In this document: positions 20,504 to 30,522 of the stretch, piece after piece
Layout of the letters: each line of letters starts with the position of its first letter
Position numbering within the stretch: position 1 is the first letter of the stretch
Position numbers and translations under genes: made by a program
Notes under the pieces: model-generated
Told to the model about the DNA's origin: nothing
Database searches by the model: none
What the model saw: only the letters and a program-made list of their open reading frames with translations
Source: Mortierella alpina
Taxonomy: Eukaryota > Mortierellomycota > Mortierellomycetes > Mortierellales > Mortierellaceae
DNA length: 64,000 bases
Assembly: GCA_029449245.1 (NCBI GenBank)
Contig: JANATF010000002.1
Coordinates: 310,001-374,000 of the forward strand
Reading direction: 5' to 3'

Positions 20504-20879
20504 ACATAAAGATATGTGGCCAGTGTGTGGACCGCCGACATCTCTTTTCTCATTTACGTTTGTACCAACAAAATTGCTAAAACATTCCAAAAGCTTACAA
20601 ATATACCATAATTTCCTTTCTATCTCACAATTCCTCCTCGTTCCAATAATGATCTGGTATACAATATCGTTTTACAAGGAGGTTATGAGCACCAACAATG
20701 ATCGACTTTTCCTGTTACGGGACACGAAGTCAACGAGAAAGAAAGATTATCGTTATTATTGAACAGACCCTGATAGCATTTTACGTGTGCAGCCAGTCTC
20801 AATGTAGTGAACTGCATCTAGCCTTCGTCAAATAAAAAAAACGTATGTGTGCGGAACATCGACTAGCTACTGTAGATGT

Positions 20880-20992
20880 CTAAACTCTACTCGTGAATAC
20901 GGGCAAATATCCACCTGAATGTCCCGCCGCAGTTGGAAGATAGCTTTCATCGTTGGGTACCGAAGCGGAATTAAGCCACGGTGCACCTGAGC
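20880..20992 (-). pseudogene. 3' piece of the SGNH hydrolase gene interrupted by DIRS
   Basis: Encodes the C-terminal tail of the protein whose first part is at 25176-25827. Read from 20992 it gives CSGAPWLNSASVPNDESYLP, then TAAGHSGGYLPVF and a stop at 20880. The aromatic/GH..GY ending is typical of extracellular SGNH lipases. The position where the family usually has the catalytic His (ESxHP) reads Leu here. Confidence 0.8.
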
Positions 20993-21116
20993 ATTGTCTA
21001 CGGTGCCATGTCCGTATGTGTGACCTTCTTTTATTGAATAACCGACGAAAAAGAACAAAAATGAAATAAAAGAACGATCCCTCTGCCAGAAAAGATCTCT
21101 ATCTTCTTTTTCGTCG
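20993..21116 (+). repeat. Left inverted terminal repeat of DIRS
   Basis: From about 21011 (CGTATGTGTGACCTTCTTTT) to 21113 it is the near-perfect reverse complement of 25026-25124. The outermost 28 bp (20993-21020) are not repeated on the right but are complementary to the ICR. Confidence 0.85.
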
Positions 21117-21154
21117 CTCATCGGAACTCATCCATATAGCACGATTTTCTTCCA

Positions 21155-22072
21155 ATGAGCGACATCTCTACTACCGACAATGATTCCACTCTTCAATCCC
21201 TTCGCGAGCAGTTGGCCGCTCTCCAGGCAACTGTCTCATCTCTTCAACAGTCCAAACCTCACCCTCTCCAAGTCGAAGCTCCCCGTGCTCGACTCTTGGT
21301 TCTACCTGAAGAACTTATCGAAGCCGTGCCTTCAATGGCCGGCAAGAACTTTTTCTCTGCCCCAGAGGCAGAGGACGATGATCCTGTCTTCATGGACGAC
21401 GTCGTCTTCCCCAAAAATCAGGAGCAGCAGTATCACGCACCGAATCTCGACCTCCCTTGGCCAGACAAATCCAAGTCTCACCAGTCTTTCGACAAATCTC
21501 TCGCCAAGATTCAGGAACGACTGGCCTTCACCACGCGACCGGTGGATGAGTTCGCTACAGACGTCTTCGCCAACGTATCCGATCCGGCCCTACGTGCCTC
21601 GATTCTTGATTTTGTTCAGGTCATCCGCTCGCAGTTGTCCATCACTGCACGCCAGATCACCAAGATGCGCAAAGACAATTTCGTCGTTGCAAAAGGCCTC
21701 AAGCCCACTCCTGACAAGGGCAAAGGAGTGGCGATCACCCAGGAGGATCTTACTGCGCAGATCAAAGCTGCCAAGGAGTATGAAAAAGCGTGTGCTCCTG
21801 CCAAGGACAGCTCGCACAGCGACAGCCGTGGGCGCGGCCGTTTCAGGAGCGGTTTCAGGGACGGTTTCAGAAACAGCTATTTCAACAGACAGTTCCACCA
21901 ACCCCAACAGCAAGGTCAGCACCAACAGGCGTATTCTCCTCAAATACAACAAACACCTGCTTACGCCAGCCAGGGTTACTCCCACGACGACCAATCAGGA
22001 CACTCGTCAGGAGCGTATTTTCAACGGGGCCACCGCGGAAGGGGACGCGGCCGGGCCCAGAAGCAACAGTAG
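21155..22072 (+). CDS. DIRS Gag-like protein
   Basis: 305 residues with ATG start. A Ser/Thr-rich N-terminus has a short coiled-coil-like heptad stretch (LREQLAALQATVSSL). A mid-region (residues about 90-210) has helical character, and the C-terminal tail is Arg/Gly/Gln-rich (GRGRFRSGFRDGFRNS, ...RGHRGRGRGRAQ) as expected for RNA binding. No zinc knuckle. The same N-terminal role is played by the fused first part of the minus-strand DIRS polyprotein at 63675. Confidence 0.7.
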   Translation: MSDISTTDNDSTLQSLREQLAALQATVSSLQQSKPHPLQVEAPRARLLVLPEELIEAVPSMAGKNFFSAPEAEDDDPVFMDDVVFPKNQEQQYHAPNLDLPWPDKSKSHQSFDKSLAKIQERLAFTTRPVDEFATDVFANVSDPALRASILDFVQVIRSQLSITARQITKMRKDNFVVAKGLKPTPDKGKGVAITQEDLTAQIKAAKEYEKACAPAKDSSHSDSRGRGRFRSGFRDGFRNSYFNRQFHQPQQQGQHQQAYSPQIQQTPAYASQGYSHDDQSGHSSGAYFQRGHRGRGRGRAQKQQ

Positions 22073-22100
22073 GCGGACGTTTGCAGCTCTTTCAGCACGC

Positions 22101-23933
22101 ATGGGGCTTACTCACGGACGATACATGGATCCACTCTATAATTGGAAAAGGGTATCAGATTCCCTTTCAGAGAACGCCACCAACAACCGCCGCCAATCAG
22201 ACAGCTCCCCGGTCTCAAAGGAGGAACAATTAATTATAGAGCGAGAGGTCTTGGCTCTCCTCGCAAAACGAGCAATCGAGCACGCTTCGGGTCCTGGTTT
22301 CCGAAGCCGACTCTTCACCATCCCCAAGAAGACAGGGGATCTCCGACCGGTCCTCAACCTGAAGCCCCTCAACCGGTTTGTGAGACAGGAGTCGTTCAAA
22401 ATGGAGACAGTGAAGACAGTATGTTCCATGCTCCAAAAGAAAGACTTTCTGACGTCTGTGGACTTGAAGGACGCATTCTTGCACGTGCTGATCGACCCTA
22501 TTCACCGCAAGTATCTCCAGTTTGTATGGCAGGGCAGGACGTACCAGTTCAGGACGCTCCCTTTTGGCCTCTCACTGTCGCCCTTAATCTTCACCAAGAT
22601 CCTCCGCCCAGTACTGCGATGGGCGAGGAGACGCGGGATTCGCCTTTCAGCGTACCTGGACGATCTCTTGATCATGGCGAGTTCGAGAGAGAAGTCAGTT
22701 CGCGACACGCGTCTGGTGATGGACAAGCTGCAGTCACTAGGCTTCCTGGTCAACATGGAGAAGTCACAGCTGGAACCATCGCAGACTCTGGACCACCTGG
22801 GTTTTACGTTCAACACGAAGGACATGACACTGGCAGTTCCCAAGTCCAAGCTACGGGACATTCGTCGCGAGGCAACAAAGATCTTGAACAAGGGATGGAC
22901 CTCGATCAAGAACTTGTCATCATTCGTAGGCAAAGCCGTAGCGACAACAGCAGCAGTATTTCCAGCTCGCCTTATGACACGGGGTTTACTGGCCCTCAAG
23001 AATGCAGCTCTGCGGCGACCCGCAGCATCATGGAACGATACAGTCCGCCTGGACGACGAGGCGACAGAGAATTTGGAATGGTGGATCACACACCTCAGAG
23101 ACTGGAACGGGACGACGTGGGTACCGTCACCTGCTCAGATGGACGCGTACACGGACGCCTCAGACACGGGCTGGGGGATAGTCATAGATCACCGGACCTG
23201 GAGCGGCCCTTGGCTTGGCGCGGACAGAATACAGCACATCAACTGGAAGGAACTCCAGACGATTTACGTAGCAGTGACGCTACCTCACTTGCAGGGCAAG
23301 GTGGTCAATCTGATTTGCGACAACACCGCCACCATCGCATATGTCAGCAAGTTTGGAGGCACGAAGTCTCCTCCACTTATGAAGCTGGCAGACAGGATTT
23401 GGAGACACTGTCTAGCCACAGGCACACGCCTCAAGACGACGTATGTGCCTTCAGCATTCAATCCAGCAGATGCACCATCACGCAGGATGATAGAACAGTT
23501 GGAATGGAGCTTGGACCCAGAATACTTTCGCCATCTGGACAGGACATGGGGCCCACACCACATGGACCTCTTCGCCTCTCACCAGAACCATCAGTTGCCC
23601 AGGTTCATGTCATGGAGACCGAACCCAAGAGCGTTCGCATACGACGCAATGCAACACACGTGGAAGAAGTTGGGCAACCTTTACATCTGCCCGCCTTGGA
23701 ACCTCATTCCTCAGATCCTGCAGAAGCTGAAGACGGAGCGGCTGGAGGCCACCCTGATAACACCCTTTTGGCCATCGGCAACATGGTTCCCGACAGCGAC
23801 GGCGATGGCAGTGGCTCCACCAGTACCAATGCCCCGTGCAGCCGTTCTACCCGCGCCGGGAAGCGCAAGCAACATCCTGGACAAGAACACCAGATGGAGT
23901 CTGTCAGTGTGGCGCGTAAGCGGCAAACTTTGA
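22101..23933 (+). CDS. DIRS reverse transcriptase / RNase H
   Basis: About 610 residues from a possible ATG at 22101, 28 nt after the gag stop. The frame (+1 to gag) is open back to 21180, so frameshift expression is also possible. RT motifs: GDLRPVLNLKPLNRF, LTSVDLKDAFLHV (motif A Asp), LPFGLSLSPLIFTK and SAYLDDLLIMASS (motif C, YLDD). The RNase H part has YTDASDTGWGIV and ICDNTATIAYVSK with the usual acidic residues. A conserved C-terminal region (LYICPPWNLIPQIL) overlaps the recombinase gene. All catalytic residues are present. Confidence 0.9.
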   Translation: MGLTHGRYMDPLYNWKRVSDSLSENATNNRRQSDSSPVSKEEQLIIEREVLALLAKRAIEHASGPGFRSRLFTIPKKTGDLRPVLNLKPLNRFVRQESFKMETVKTVCSMLQKKDFLTSVDLKDAFLHVLIDPIHRKYLQFVWQGRTYQFRTLPFGLSLSPLIFTKILRPVLRWARRRGIRLSAYLDDLLIMASSREKSVRDTRLVMDKLQSLGFLVNMEKSQLEPSQTLDHLGFTFNTKDMTLAVPKSKLRDIRREATKILNKGWTSIKNLSSFVGKAVATTAAVFPARLMTRGLLALKNAALRRPAASWNDTVRLDDEATENLEWWITHLRDWNGTTWVPSPAQMDAYTDASDTGWGIVIDHRTWSGPWLGADRIQHINWKELQTIYVAVTLPHLQGKVVNLICDNTATIAYVSKFGGTKSPPLMKLADRIWRHCLATGTRLKTTYVPSAFNPADAPSRRMIEQLEWSLDPEYFRHLDRTWGPHHMDLFASHQNHQLPRFMSWRPNPRAFAYDAMQHTWKKLGNLYICPPWNLIPQILQKLKTERLEATLITPFWPSATWFPTATAMAVAPPVPMPRAAVLPAPGSASNILDKNTRWSLSVWRVSGKL

Positions 23934-24901
23934 TCGCAAAAGGATTGTCTACTGAGGCAGCAAGCTTTATCGCCGGCAACAGAGATGCTTTGAGGACGCA
24001 GCAGCGGTACAAAGCAACCCAGGAGGCATTCTTGGACTGGGTTCAAGAAGGATCATTCGATTTGGACATCGATCCAGCCGTGCCCATCGTCAATTGGCTG
24101 TACCAGATCATGGCCACCGGCAATCTGCAGTGGTCCACAGTGCTCACCAAAAAATCCGCAGTACTCGCCCTTTTTGAGAACGCCGAGGCAATCAAGCAGG
24201 AGCATTGTTTCAAGGAGTTCATGCGCGCAGGCTGCAGCTCAGTTGTGGTGGACACCAAGCACGACGACTATGACATCTCTCGAGTCTTGGATCATTTCCG
24301 CAATGGCCCTAGCAACATGGACTTGGCCATGCCGGATCTAGCCAGGAAACTCTGTTGGCTCTTGGGCGTCTGTGGCTTTATGCGCCCAGACGACATTTTC
24401 TGTACGGATGTGGCGCGCTCAGGGATCGTGCGTGACATGCTCGAGCTCGCGGTCGTGTTCCCAAAAGAACGTCGCGGCAGGCAACGCATCATCAAGTACG
24501 TGCGCATCAGTCGTCACCCAGACGCACACATTTGCCCAGTCCAAGCCTACACAGCCTACAGGACAAGAACCCTTGCGACGGATATACCGTTGCCCCATCC
24601 AAAGGATCCTGCGGTCAGACTCACCCCTTTGATTCGTCACATCAAGGACCTGACCAAACCATTGCTCAGTACGACGATCAGTGTTTACATGAACTCGATC
24701 ACGCGCTTGATGCTACCCTCTGGAGTCAGGCTTCCTAAGCTCCGTGCCCTCGGCTCTACACTTGCGGCGTTGGCAGGCGTCCCAGTGGCCGACATCATGG
24801 TCCAAGGACACTGGTCGTCACCCAAGATCTTCGAGAAGCACTACCGTCTCTCCAGTGCCACGACCAACAACATCTCTCTTTCCACTTTGGGATCCCTCTG
24901 A
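23612..24901 (+). CDS. DIRS tyrosine recombinase
   Basis: About 430 residues from the ATG at 23612, overlapping the RT frame by 322 nt in another frame. An acidic Ser/Asp-rich start is followed by a basic patch (RSTRAGKRKQ), core-binding helices (AFLDWVQEGSFDLDIDP), then the catalytic domain: VCGFMRPDDIFCTD (Arg), PKLRALGSTLAALAGVP and IMVQGHWSSPKIFEKHYRLS (His/Trp and Tyr). The stop is a few bases before the ICR. A near-identical copy lies at 57214-58503. Confidence 0.9.
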   Translation: METEPKSVRIRRNATHVEEVGQPLHLPALEPHSSDPAEAEDGAAGGHPDNTLLAIGNMVPDSDGDGSGSTSTNAPCSRSTRAGKRKQHPGQEHQMESVSVARKRQTLIAKGLSTEAASFIAGNRDALRTQQRYKATQEAFLDWVQEGSFDLDIDPAVPIVNWLYQIMATGNLQWSTVLTKKSAVLALFENAEAIKQEHCFKEFMRAGCSSVVVDTKHDDYDISRVLDHFRNGPSNMDLAMPDLARKLCWLLGVCGFMRPDDIFCTDVARSGIVRDMLELAVVFPKERRGRQRIIKYVRISRHPDAHICPVQAYTAYRTRTLATDIPLPHPKDPAVRLTPLIRHIKDLTKPLLSTTISVYMNSITRLMLPSGVRLPKLRALGSTLAALAGVPVADIMVQGHWSSPKIFEKHYRLSSATTNNISLSTLGSL

Positions 24902-24904
24902 AGT

Positions 24905-24994
24905 CACATACGGACATGGCACCGTAGACAATGGTACCGAATGACCTACAGAGGACGGTCTATTCGCATTGTCATAGGTGCCATGGACGTATGT
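24905..24994. repeat. DIRS internal complementary region
   Basis: 24905-24932 is the reverse complement of the left outer end (20993-21020). 24933-24994 is the reverse complement of the right outer end (25114-25175). The two halves abut at CAAT|GGTACC. This is the classic DIRS ICR used to circularise cDNA. Confidence 0.92.
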
Positions 24995-25019
24995 CCCTCC
25001 CTCTCCACCCTTGAGCTCC

Positions 25020-25175
25020 AGAAAAAGAAGATAGAGATCTTTTCTGGCAGAGGGATCGTTCTTTTATTTCATTTTTGTTCTTTTTCGTCGGTTATTCAAT
25101 AAAAGAAGGTCACACATACGTCCATGGCACCTATGACAATGCGAATAGACCGTCCTCTGTAGGTCATTCGGTACC
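25020..25175 (-). repeat. Right inverted terminal repeat and outer end of DIRS
   Basis: 25026-25124 mirrors the left ITR; 25114-25175 is complementary to the second half of the ICR. The element ends at ...TTCGGTACC, next to host AGAGTTTG. Confidence 0.88.
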
Positions 25176-25827
25176 AGAGTTTGTGACCCGCGAATGTTTC
25201 ACTCACATCGCCGAACACAAAGCCATGATCTGCTACTCGTTTTGCTATAACAGCGTTCAGATGATCGATGAGTGCGTTGATGGCAGCTCGAGCCTTTTCG
25301 CTGATACCTCCTGCACATGTACCAGGTAGGGCATACAACCTAGGGTATCCGAGCACCACGACCTTGGCATTGGGTACGTTGGTGCGAATAGCGTTGTAGA
25401 GAGTGTCTATTTTAGCAGGGAGTATATTCTCGATCTCTGTGTCCTGAGCGGTCCGAGCCAAACACGCGCTCTCCCCCTGTAGAGCACATGTGTTAATTGT
25501 ATCAGCAACCCCAGCATCGCTCGCGCCGGCAGAAAGCAAGACAAGTGAAGCGCCTGTCGATAGTGGGCCTAGCTGCTTATGGATGACATCCTGAGTAGTT
25601 GCTCCACTACATGCTGTAAAGCTAAATTTTGCTGGCGAGTTGGCATTAGCCCAAAGCGCGGGGTATGATTTAGCACTGCGCTTGCACAAGGCATTGCCGG
25701 TCTCATAACTGCCGGCTCCAACACCGGAAGCATAGCTATCGCCCAATGCCACATATACGTATGGGTCTGCCCGACAGCACACTGACAGTAGAATGATTAC
25801 TAACAACGTAAGACGGGTTCGGAGCAT
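25176..25827 (-). pseudogene. 5' piece of a secreted SGNH/GDSL hydrolase gene interrupted by DIRS
   Basis: Starts at the ATG at 25827 with signal peptide MLRTRLTLLVIILLSVCCRA. ALGDSYASGVGAG follows (GDSL block with nucleophile Ser), then FTACSGATT and VLLSAGASDAG (block III, where family members often have GxND) and VVLGYPRLYALPG. It stops being host sequence after GHKL at 25176. Joining 25827-25176 to 20992-20880 gives exactly 765 nt, an uninterrupted 254-residue protein. So before insertion this was an intact secreted esterase/lipase-like gene. The open frame running past 25176 into the transposon is fortuitous. Confidence 0.85.
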
Positions 25828-26696
25828 TTTGGCTCTTCTGGTTATCGCGTAAATCGTGTGAGAAATATCGTCAGATTGTCGGCTTTCTAGTATCATGTGG
25901 CTGAATGACACTCGTGAGTATCTATAATATGACTTGACGCCGGGTCAGCTATGACAGTATGACAGCGTCTACTTGTCACATACATAGAGTGTTGGAAATC
26001 AAATGAGATTTACCTAAATTTGGTTGCGATTGTACAAGTGCGTGTTCAGACTATGTAGGTGTTTTTGTGGGCGTTCTTGCGAGATTGTTCCTGATAGAAG
26101 TACTTGGTGCTGTTGCGATGGCACTTGTGATGGTACTACGGTGCTTTACAAGAGCGTATGATTGCAAAAGCGAATGAACGAAAAGGTCATCAGATACAGT
26201 ATGAATAACACCGCCATCCTTAACGTACAATGCAACCACGAACTTCAAATCACCAACATTACCAGTCTTGCCTAAATTGTGCAGTGTTTGGGTGCAATGT
26301 GCAGGTTTTCTTGTGAGCGCCCCAGTGAGCGTTCTTGATGTGACCTGTGGTGCTCCTGTGAGGGATCTGCGAAGAGGTTCGTTCGGGTGGTGGCTCCTGT
26401 GGCGCTTGCGACCGTTCCTGCAGTAGTCGTTGCGAGCGTTGAAAGTACTGTTGAGGGTGTATAGTCTTGAGGTTGGATCAGTGTGTGGCTGCTGCAACTT
26501 TATATACGCGAGGAGTGACGGAGGTACTGTCGTCTGAGCAGGAACAAATCCTGAGGCCTATTCACTTTCAGACTAGGACTGAGAAGTTTCAAAGGCAAGT
26601 AAAGTCAGAGGGACAGAAAACATCGAGGGTATCCTGAAAACAAAGACAAAAGAAAGAGGCATTACAATATACTAGGTGGAACAAAGTTGGGAGTTT
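25828..26696. other. Intergenic; minus-strand TATA-like site but no ATG-initiated gene
   Basis: A TATATAAAG box on the minus strand (about 26497-26505) precedes a 148-codon open frame (26497-26051) that contains no Met at all. It could be a spliced transcript or noncoding; I do not call a gene. Confidence 0.35.
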
Positions 26697-26730
26697 TTTT
26701 TTTTTTTTTTTTTTTTTTTCTATGGTGCGT

Positions 26731-27350
26731 TTATTGTGGCTTAAGGAAGTCGTTCTGTGCTATTGTTCTGTCTAAGGCCCGTTGTATGATGGTTGTGATG
26801 GCATCCTCGGAGAGCGTTCTGTTCTCTTGGAAGCGTGCGGTGTTGGCTCGGGCAATGCCTAGCAAGCAGCATGCAATGAGCTGGGCGGGAGAGATATTGT
26901 ACTCAGGGAGAATGTCGAACTTGGGGCGATTAAAGGATAAGAGTGCGTTGAGGTCATTGTCAGGCCAGTCGAGTTTTGTGGTGTACGTCTGCAGGATTTC
27001 TTGCCATGAGCGATACTTGGCCCCACACTGGAAGATATAGTGGTTCTTGGTTTCGTCCTGTGCCGTGCATCCTTCCATCTGGCATGCCGGCTCATGTCTC
27101 CATATATGTTCTCGTAGTGACCCACACGGTAGCCAATCGCGTTTGTATCGCCACCATGTGGTGCGGGCATGATGAGGGATCTTCGCGCTCCAAAACTCTT
27201 GCCACTGTTGCCGTGTTCCAGTTTCAGCTTTGACTCTGGAGTTGGGGTTGAATGCTGGGAGCTTGAGCAGCGAGATAGCTGCGTAGTTGCTTTGTAGTTG
27301 CCTTCTGGAGCTCGCAATGTTCTGGGTGGTCCCCTGAAATGTCAGTCTCG
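26731..27350 (-). pseudogene. Out-of-frame C-terminus of LINE ORF2 (zinc-ribbon-like)
   Basis: Contains CQMEGCTAQDETKNHYIFQC, the C..C...H..C motif found after the RT in many fungal and plant LINEs. It corresponds to CRICNNAIETDQHLLFGC in the intact copy. It reaches to within 40 bp of the poly(A) tail. An intermediate segment (27490-27300) is readable in a third frame, so at least two indels separate it from ORF2. Confidence 0.75.
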
Positions 27351-27444
27351 CGGATGATGGCTGAGATATTGTCGCCTCGTGTGATCTTGGGTGGTGGTGA
27401 AGCAGCTCGGATATATCTGTCAGTGCGTACTCTCTTGTTGGCAC

Positions 27445-30400
27445 CTAGGTCATGCACCAGCTGCGCTTTCTCATCCTGCAGCTTCGCCACGATGGGTTTT
27501 GAAATGATTCGATCGTAATCTGGGTCTGATTGGTCCAGGGCACAGTACAGTACTCTTCCATGCGTCTGGTATTCACGGTTATGTCTCTGTCACCTCCTGT
27601 CACGGGCAGCCACCACTCGACGGGCGTTGCCATGATCGTGGTTGAGAGAGGCAGCTGGTCGTTCATGATCAGGTCCTTCTTGTTCGGTAAGCACGCGGCG
27701 GCCGCGATTAATCTCTGGATTCCTGGGTACCCCGCCATCCTTTTGCTGAGGTCGCATTCCTTTGGCGCAAGAAGGGGAGCCAGGCGGTATAGTGATTTTG
27801 TTTTCCATTGCATGATGTCCAGTACGATCTCCTTGTCCCAAGACACATGATCCGAGACCATGTTGGTGAGTTGCTTGAGTTGGAAGGCTTGAACCTGTGT
27901 TAGCGGGTCGATCACCCCCAAGCCTCCTTCTGACCTCGGTGTGGTAATCACCGACCATCCCGCCTGAGGTTTGAAGGGGCACATGAAGTCTTTGATGAGC
28001 TTACGCAGTTGTGTGATGAAGTCCGGTGTGGGTCGCACCACCCATGCTATGTGCCACAGGCGGGCTAGTGCGAGTGCGTTGACCAGGGTGCCTCGTTCGA
28101 GAATAGAGATAGATCGGGTGGTGAGCGCTCTCAGGGAACCTTGGATCTTGGTCTTCAGCCCGTCCCAGTACCTTTTCTTCTGTTGCTTTGAGAAAGCCAC
28201 AGGGAACCCAAGGTAGATGAGAACGTCGTCGTTGTCATGATCATGCCACTGGACCTGGAGGGAGTGTAGATGAGTCTTGAGAGCAGTGTTGGGTACTGGG
28301 GACATAGGGAAGGCTACCGTCTTGGTCAAATTCACTTTGGCATTTGAGGCTCGTCCATATAGCTGTAGTGCCTCACTCAACCAGTGCCATTCGTCCACCG
28401 AGGCCAGGTAAATGAGGAGATCGTCTGCATAGGCTGATAGTTTGACTGCTGTGTCACGTCCTGGGATTCTGATGCCCTGTATCTCCCGGGAGGATTGTAT
28501 GTATGCCAACAGAGGCTCAAAGGCTAGATTGAAGAGCAGTGGTGAGAGGGGGTCTCCCTGTCTAAGTCCGCGGGCCTGGGTGAATTTGGAGGATGGGTGG
28601 CCATTGATGTCCAACGTGATTTCTTTGGAGAAAAAGAGCAGGTTGATACATCTCACAAAGGCTCGGGGGAACTGAAAGTGCTCCAGGACCGCCGTTAGGT
28701 AGCCCGGGTGAACACGATCATAGGCCTTCTCCCGATCTAGCATAATGCCTACTTGTCCCTGCGAGCGGTCCTTGCAATAGTCTCGAAGGCCGATAAGGGC
28801 TAGTCCATTGTCGGCGATGTGTTTGCCTGCGGTGAATCCCGTCTGGTAGTCTCCAGTGAGGGACGTCATGCACGGGCGTAATCGTAGGGTCAGCACCTTG
28901 GTGAATAGTTTGGCGTCCGTATTGATCAAGGAAAGCGGTCTCCAATTAGCAAGTCGTGATGCCTCCCCCTTCTTGTACAGAAGGATCATGACCGTCTCGC
29001 TCCAGCTCTTTGGGAAGGCGCCGTCCTGAAGTGCATCATTCATTACTTCTAGAAGCAGTTCCATGATCCAGGGTACGTGTAACATAGCTTGATAGAGTTC
29101 AAAGGGGATGCCATCCCGGCCGGGTGCTCTGGACAGAGGGGAATGGCTGATGACTGCCTTGATTTGGTTCACCTCTATCGTACCTGCGATCTTCTCCCGG
29201 TCTAGGTCCGATAGGGTGGCCGAAGCAGGCAGAGCTTGTAAGAGAGTACGGGTGTCTTCCGCAGAGTGGGGGTCAGGGGTATATAAGTCAGAATAGAAGG
29301 AGGCAGCGATCTGTAATTTCTCTTCGTTGGTGGTGGTCAGAGCATCTGTAGCCGGGTTGATAAGAGAGGGCACCAGTCGCTTAGCATATCGCTTTGCAAC
29401 GGCTTTGAAGAAGTATCCTGAGTTGGCCTCTCCTTGCTCTCGCCATAACGTGCCGGATCGAAGGGCATGTGCGTCCATCTCCTCAGCAATATACAGCCGT
29501 ATCTCGGATTCTAAGGTTACCAGTTCCGTCTCCACTCCTTCCTTGTCGGCTGGTGACGCAGTTGAGAGTATTTCTAGAGCTTGTTGTCTCCTTTGGTTTA
29601 GCTCTTGTATGATGGTCTGGCGGTCTCGTTTCCTCTCTATCGAGGCAGTGATGCTGAACGCCTTGATTATTTTCTTGACCCGGTCCCAGTGTTGTTGTGC
29701 ATTTTCTGAGCGTCGTCGTCCTGATGCTCTGGAGAGGTGCTCTGTCAGCTCCTCAAGGAATCGGCTGCTATTGAGTAGTTTGGTGTTCATGCGCCAGGAT
29801 CCTCGTCCTATCTTGGGGGATAAGGCTGGCGTGAAGGTCAGTGCTAGCATGTCGTGGTCTGAGTATTGAGGCACACAGGTCTGTTCAGGGTCAGAGACCT
29901 GTGAGTGCAAGGGAAGGGTACAAAAAATATAGTCTATCATGGTTCGGGCCCCGTTGCCCGTATGAGTAAATGTGGGGAGGGGAGGTGCGTGCATAGGTGT
30001 GAAGCAATCTACTAGGTGAACGGCCAGCCAGTCTTGGAACTGAGCATGGTGTCGCCTGCCGTAGTTGGGGAAATTGAGGTCGCCCATAAGTAGGGCATGT
30101 TGAGGGGGGTGCGTGAAGAAGGGTAGTGTGAGGCATCTCAGCAAGAGAGCCCTGCGATCTGGCTTTTTGGAAGGGGCATACATTACACAGAATGTAGCAG
30201 AGAATGAAGTAGAAGCGGATATGACAGTGGTGATGATAACACGGCCCTCGAGAGCAGTGTCGGTGTTAGAGAGAGAGAGGTCAGGATCTCGGAGGAGGAG
30301 AGCGCAGTGTTCCGTCCAGACTGCGGCGTTGACGTTGAGGAATTGGTTGTAGCGGGTTTGGTCGTTGATGGCGAGAGGGGTGAGGAGTTGAAGTTCTTGT

Positions 30401-30522
30401 AGAGCGAGGATATCGGCTTGTGTTTGTCGAAGCCAGGTGAAGAAGTGGTTGGGTTGTTGGGTGTTGTTGTTGGAGAGGTGTAGTTTGCGGAGGCCGCGAC
30501 AATTATGAGTTGCTATTTTCAT
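27445..30522 (-). CDS. LINE ORF2: endonuclease-reverse transcriptase, truncated by frameshift
   Basis: 1025 codons before a premature stop. The AP-type endonuclease starts KIATHNCRGLRK, with ALQELQLL, LLMGDLNFPNYG and the SDHDMLA catalytic block. RT shows GIMLDREKAYDRVHP (motif A), LRQGDPLSPLLFNLA and SAYADDLLIYLAS (motif C, YADD). The frame is lost at about 27490, before the Cys/His region. Compare the intact 1297-codon homologue at 52220. Confidence 0.85.
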   Translation of the reverse strand: MKIATHNCRGLRKLHLSNNNTQQPNHFFTWLRQTQADILALQELQLLTPLAINDQTRYNQFLNVNAAVWTEHCALLLRDPDLSLSNTDTALEGRVIITTVISASTSFSATFCVMYAPSKKPDRRALLLRCLTLPFFTHPPQHALLMGDLNFPNYGRRHHAQFQDWLAVHLVDCFTPMHAPPLPTFTHTGNGARTMIDYIFCTLPLHSQVSDPEQTCVPQYSDHDMLALTFTPALSPKIGRGSWRMNTKLLNSSRFLEELTEHLSRASGRRRSENAQQHWDRVKKIIKAFSITASIERKRDRQTIIQELNQRRQQALEILSTASPADKEGVETELVTLESEIRLYIAEEMDAHALRSGTLWREQGEANSGYFFKAVAKRYAKRLVPSLINPATDALTTTNEEKLQIAASFYSDLYTPDPHSAEDTRTLLQALPASATLSDLDREKIAGTIEVNQIKAVISHSPLSRAPGRDGIPFELYQAMLHVPWIMELLLEVMNDALQDGAFPKSWSETVMILLYKKGEASRLANWRPLSLINTDAKLFTKVLTLRLRPCMTSLTGDYQTGFTAGKHIADNGLALIGLRDYCKDRSQGQVGIMLDREKAYDRVHPGYLTAVLEHFQFPRAFVRCINLLFFSKEITLDINGHPSSKFTQARGLRQGDPLSPLLFNLAFEPLLAYIQSSREIQGIRIPGRDTAVKLSAYADDLLIYLASVDEWHWLSEALQLYGRASNAKVNLTKTVAFPMSPVPNTALKTHLHSLQVQWHDHDNDDVLIYLGFPVAFSKQQKKRYWDGLKTKIQGSLRALTTRSISILERGTLVNALALARLWHIAWVVRPTPDFITQLRKLIKDFMCPFKPQAGWSVITTPRSEGGLGVIDPLTQVQAFQLKQLTNMVSDHVSWDKEIVLDIMQWKTKSLYRLAPLLAPKECDLSKRMAGYPGIQRLIAAAACLPNKKDLIMNDQLPLSTTIMATPVEWWLPVTGGDRDITVNTRRMEEYCTVPWTNQTQITIESFQNPSWRSCRMRKRSWCMT

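Larger units (their letters stand above)
20993..25175 (+). mobile_element. Complete DIRS-type retrotransposon (4183 bp) inserted in an SGNH hydrolase gene
   Basis: Has gag, RT/RNase H and tyrosine recombinase frames, all open, plus near-perfect inverted terminal repeats and an internal complementary region (ICR). The ends are defined by the host reading frame: removing 20993-25175 restores the SGNH gene with no gained or lost base, as expected for recombinase-mediated insertion without target duplication. All ORFs intact suggests a young copy. Confidence 0.92.

Noticed and set aside
26051-26497. 148-codon minus-strand open frame with a TATA-like box upstream
   Set aside because: No ATG anywhere in the frame and no recognisable domain; repetitive Thr/Arg/His composition.
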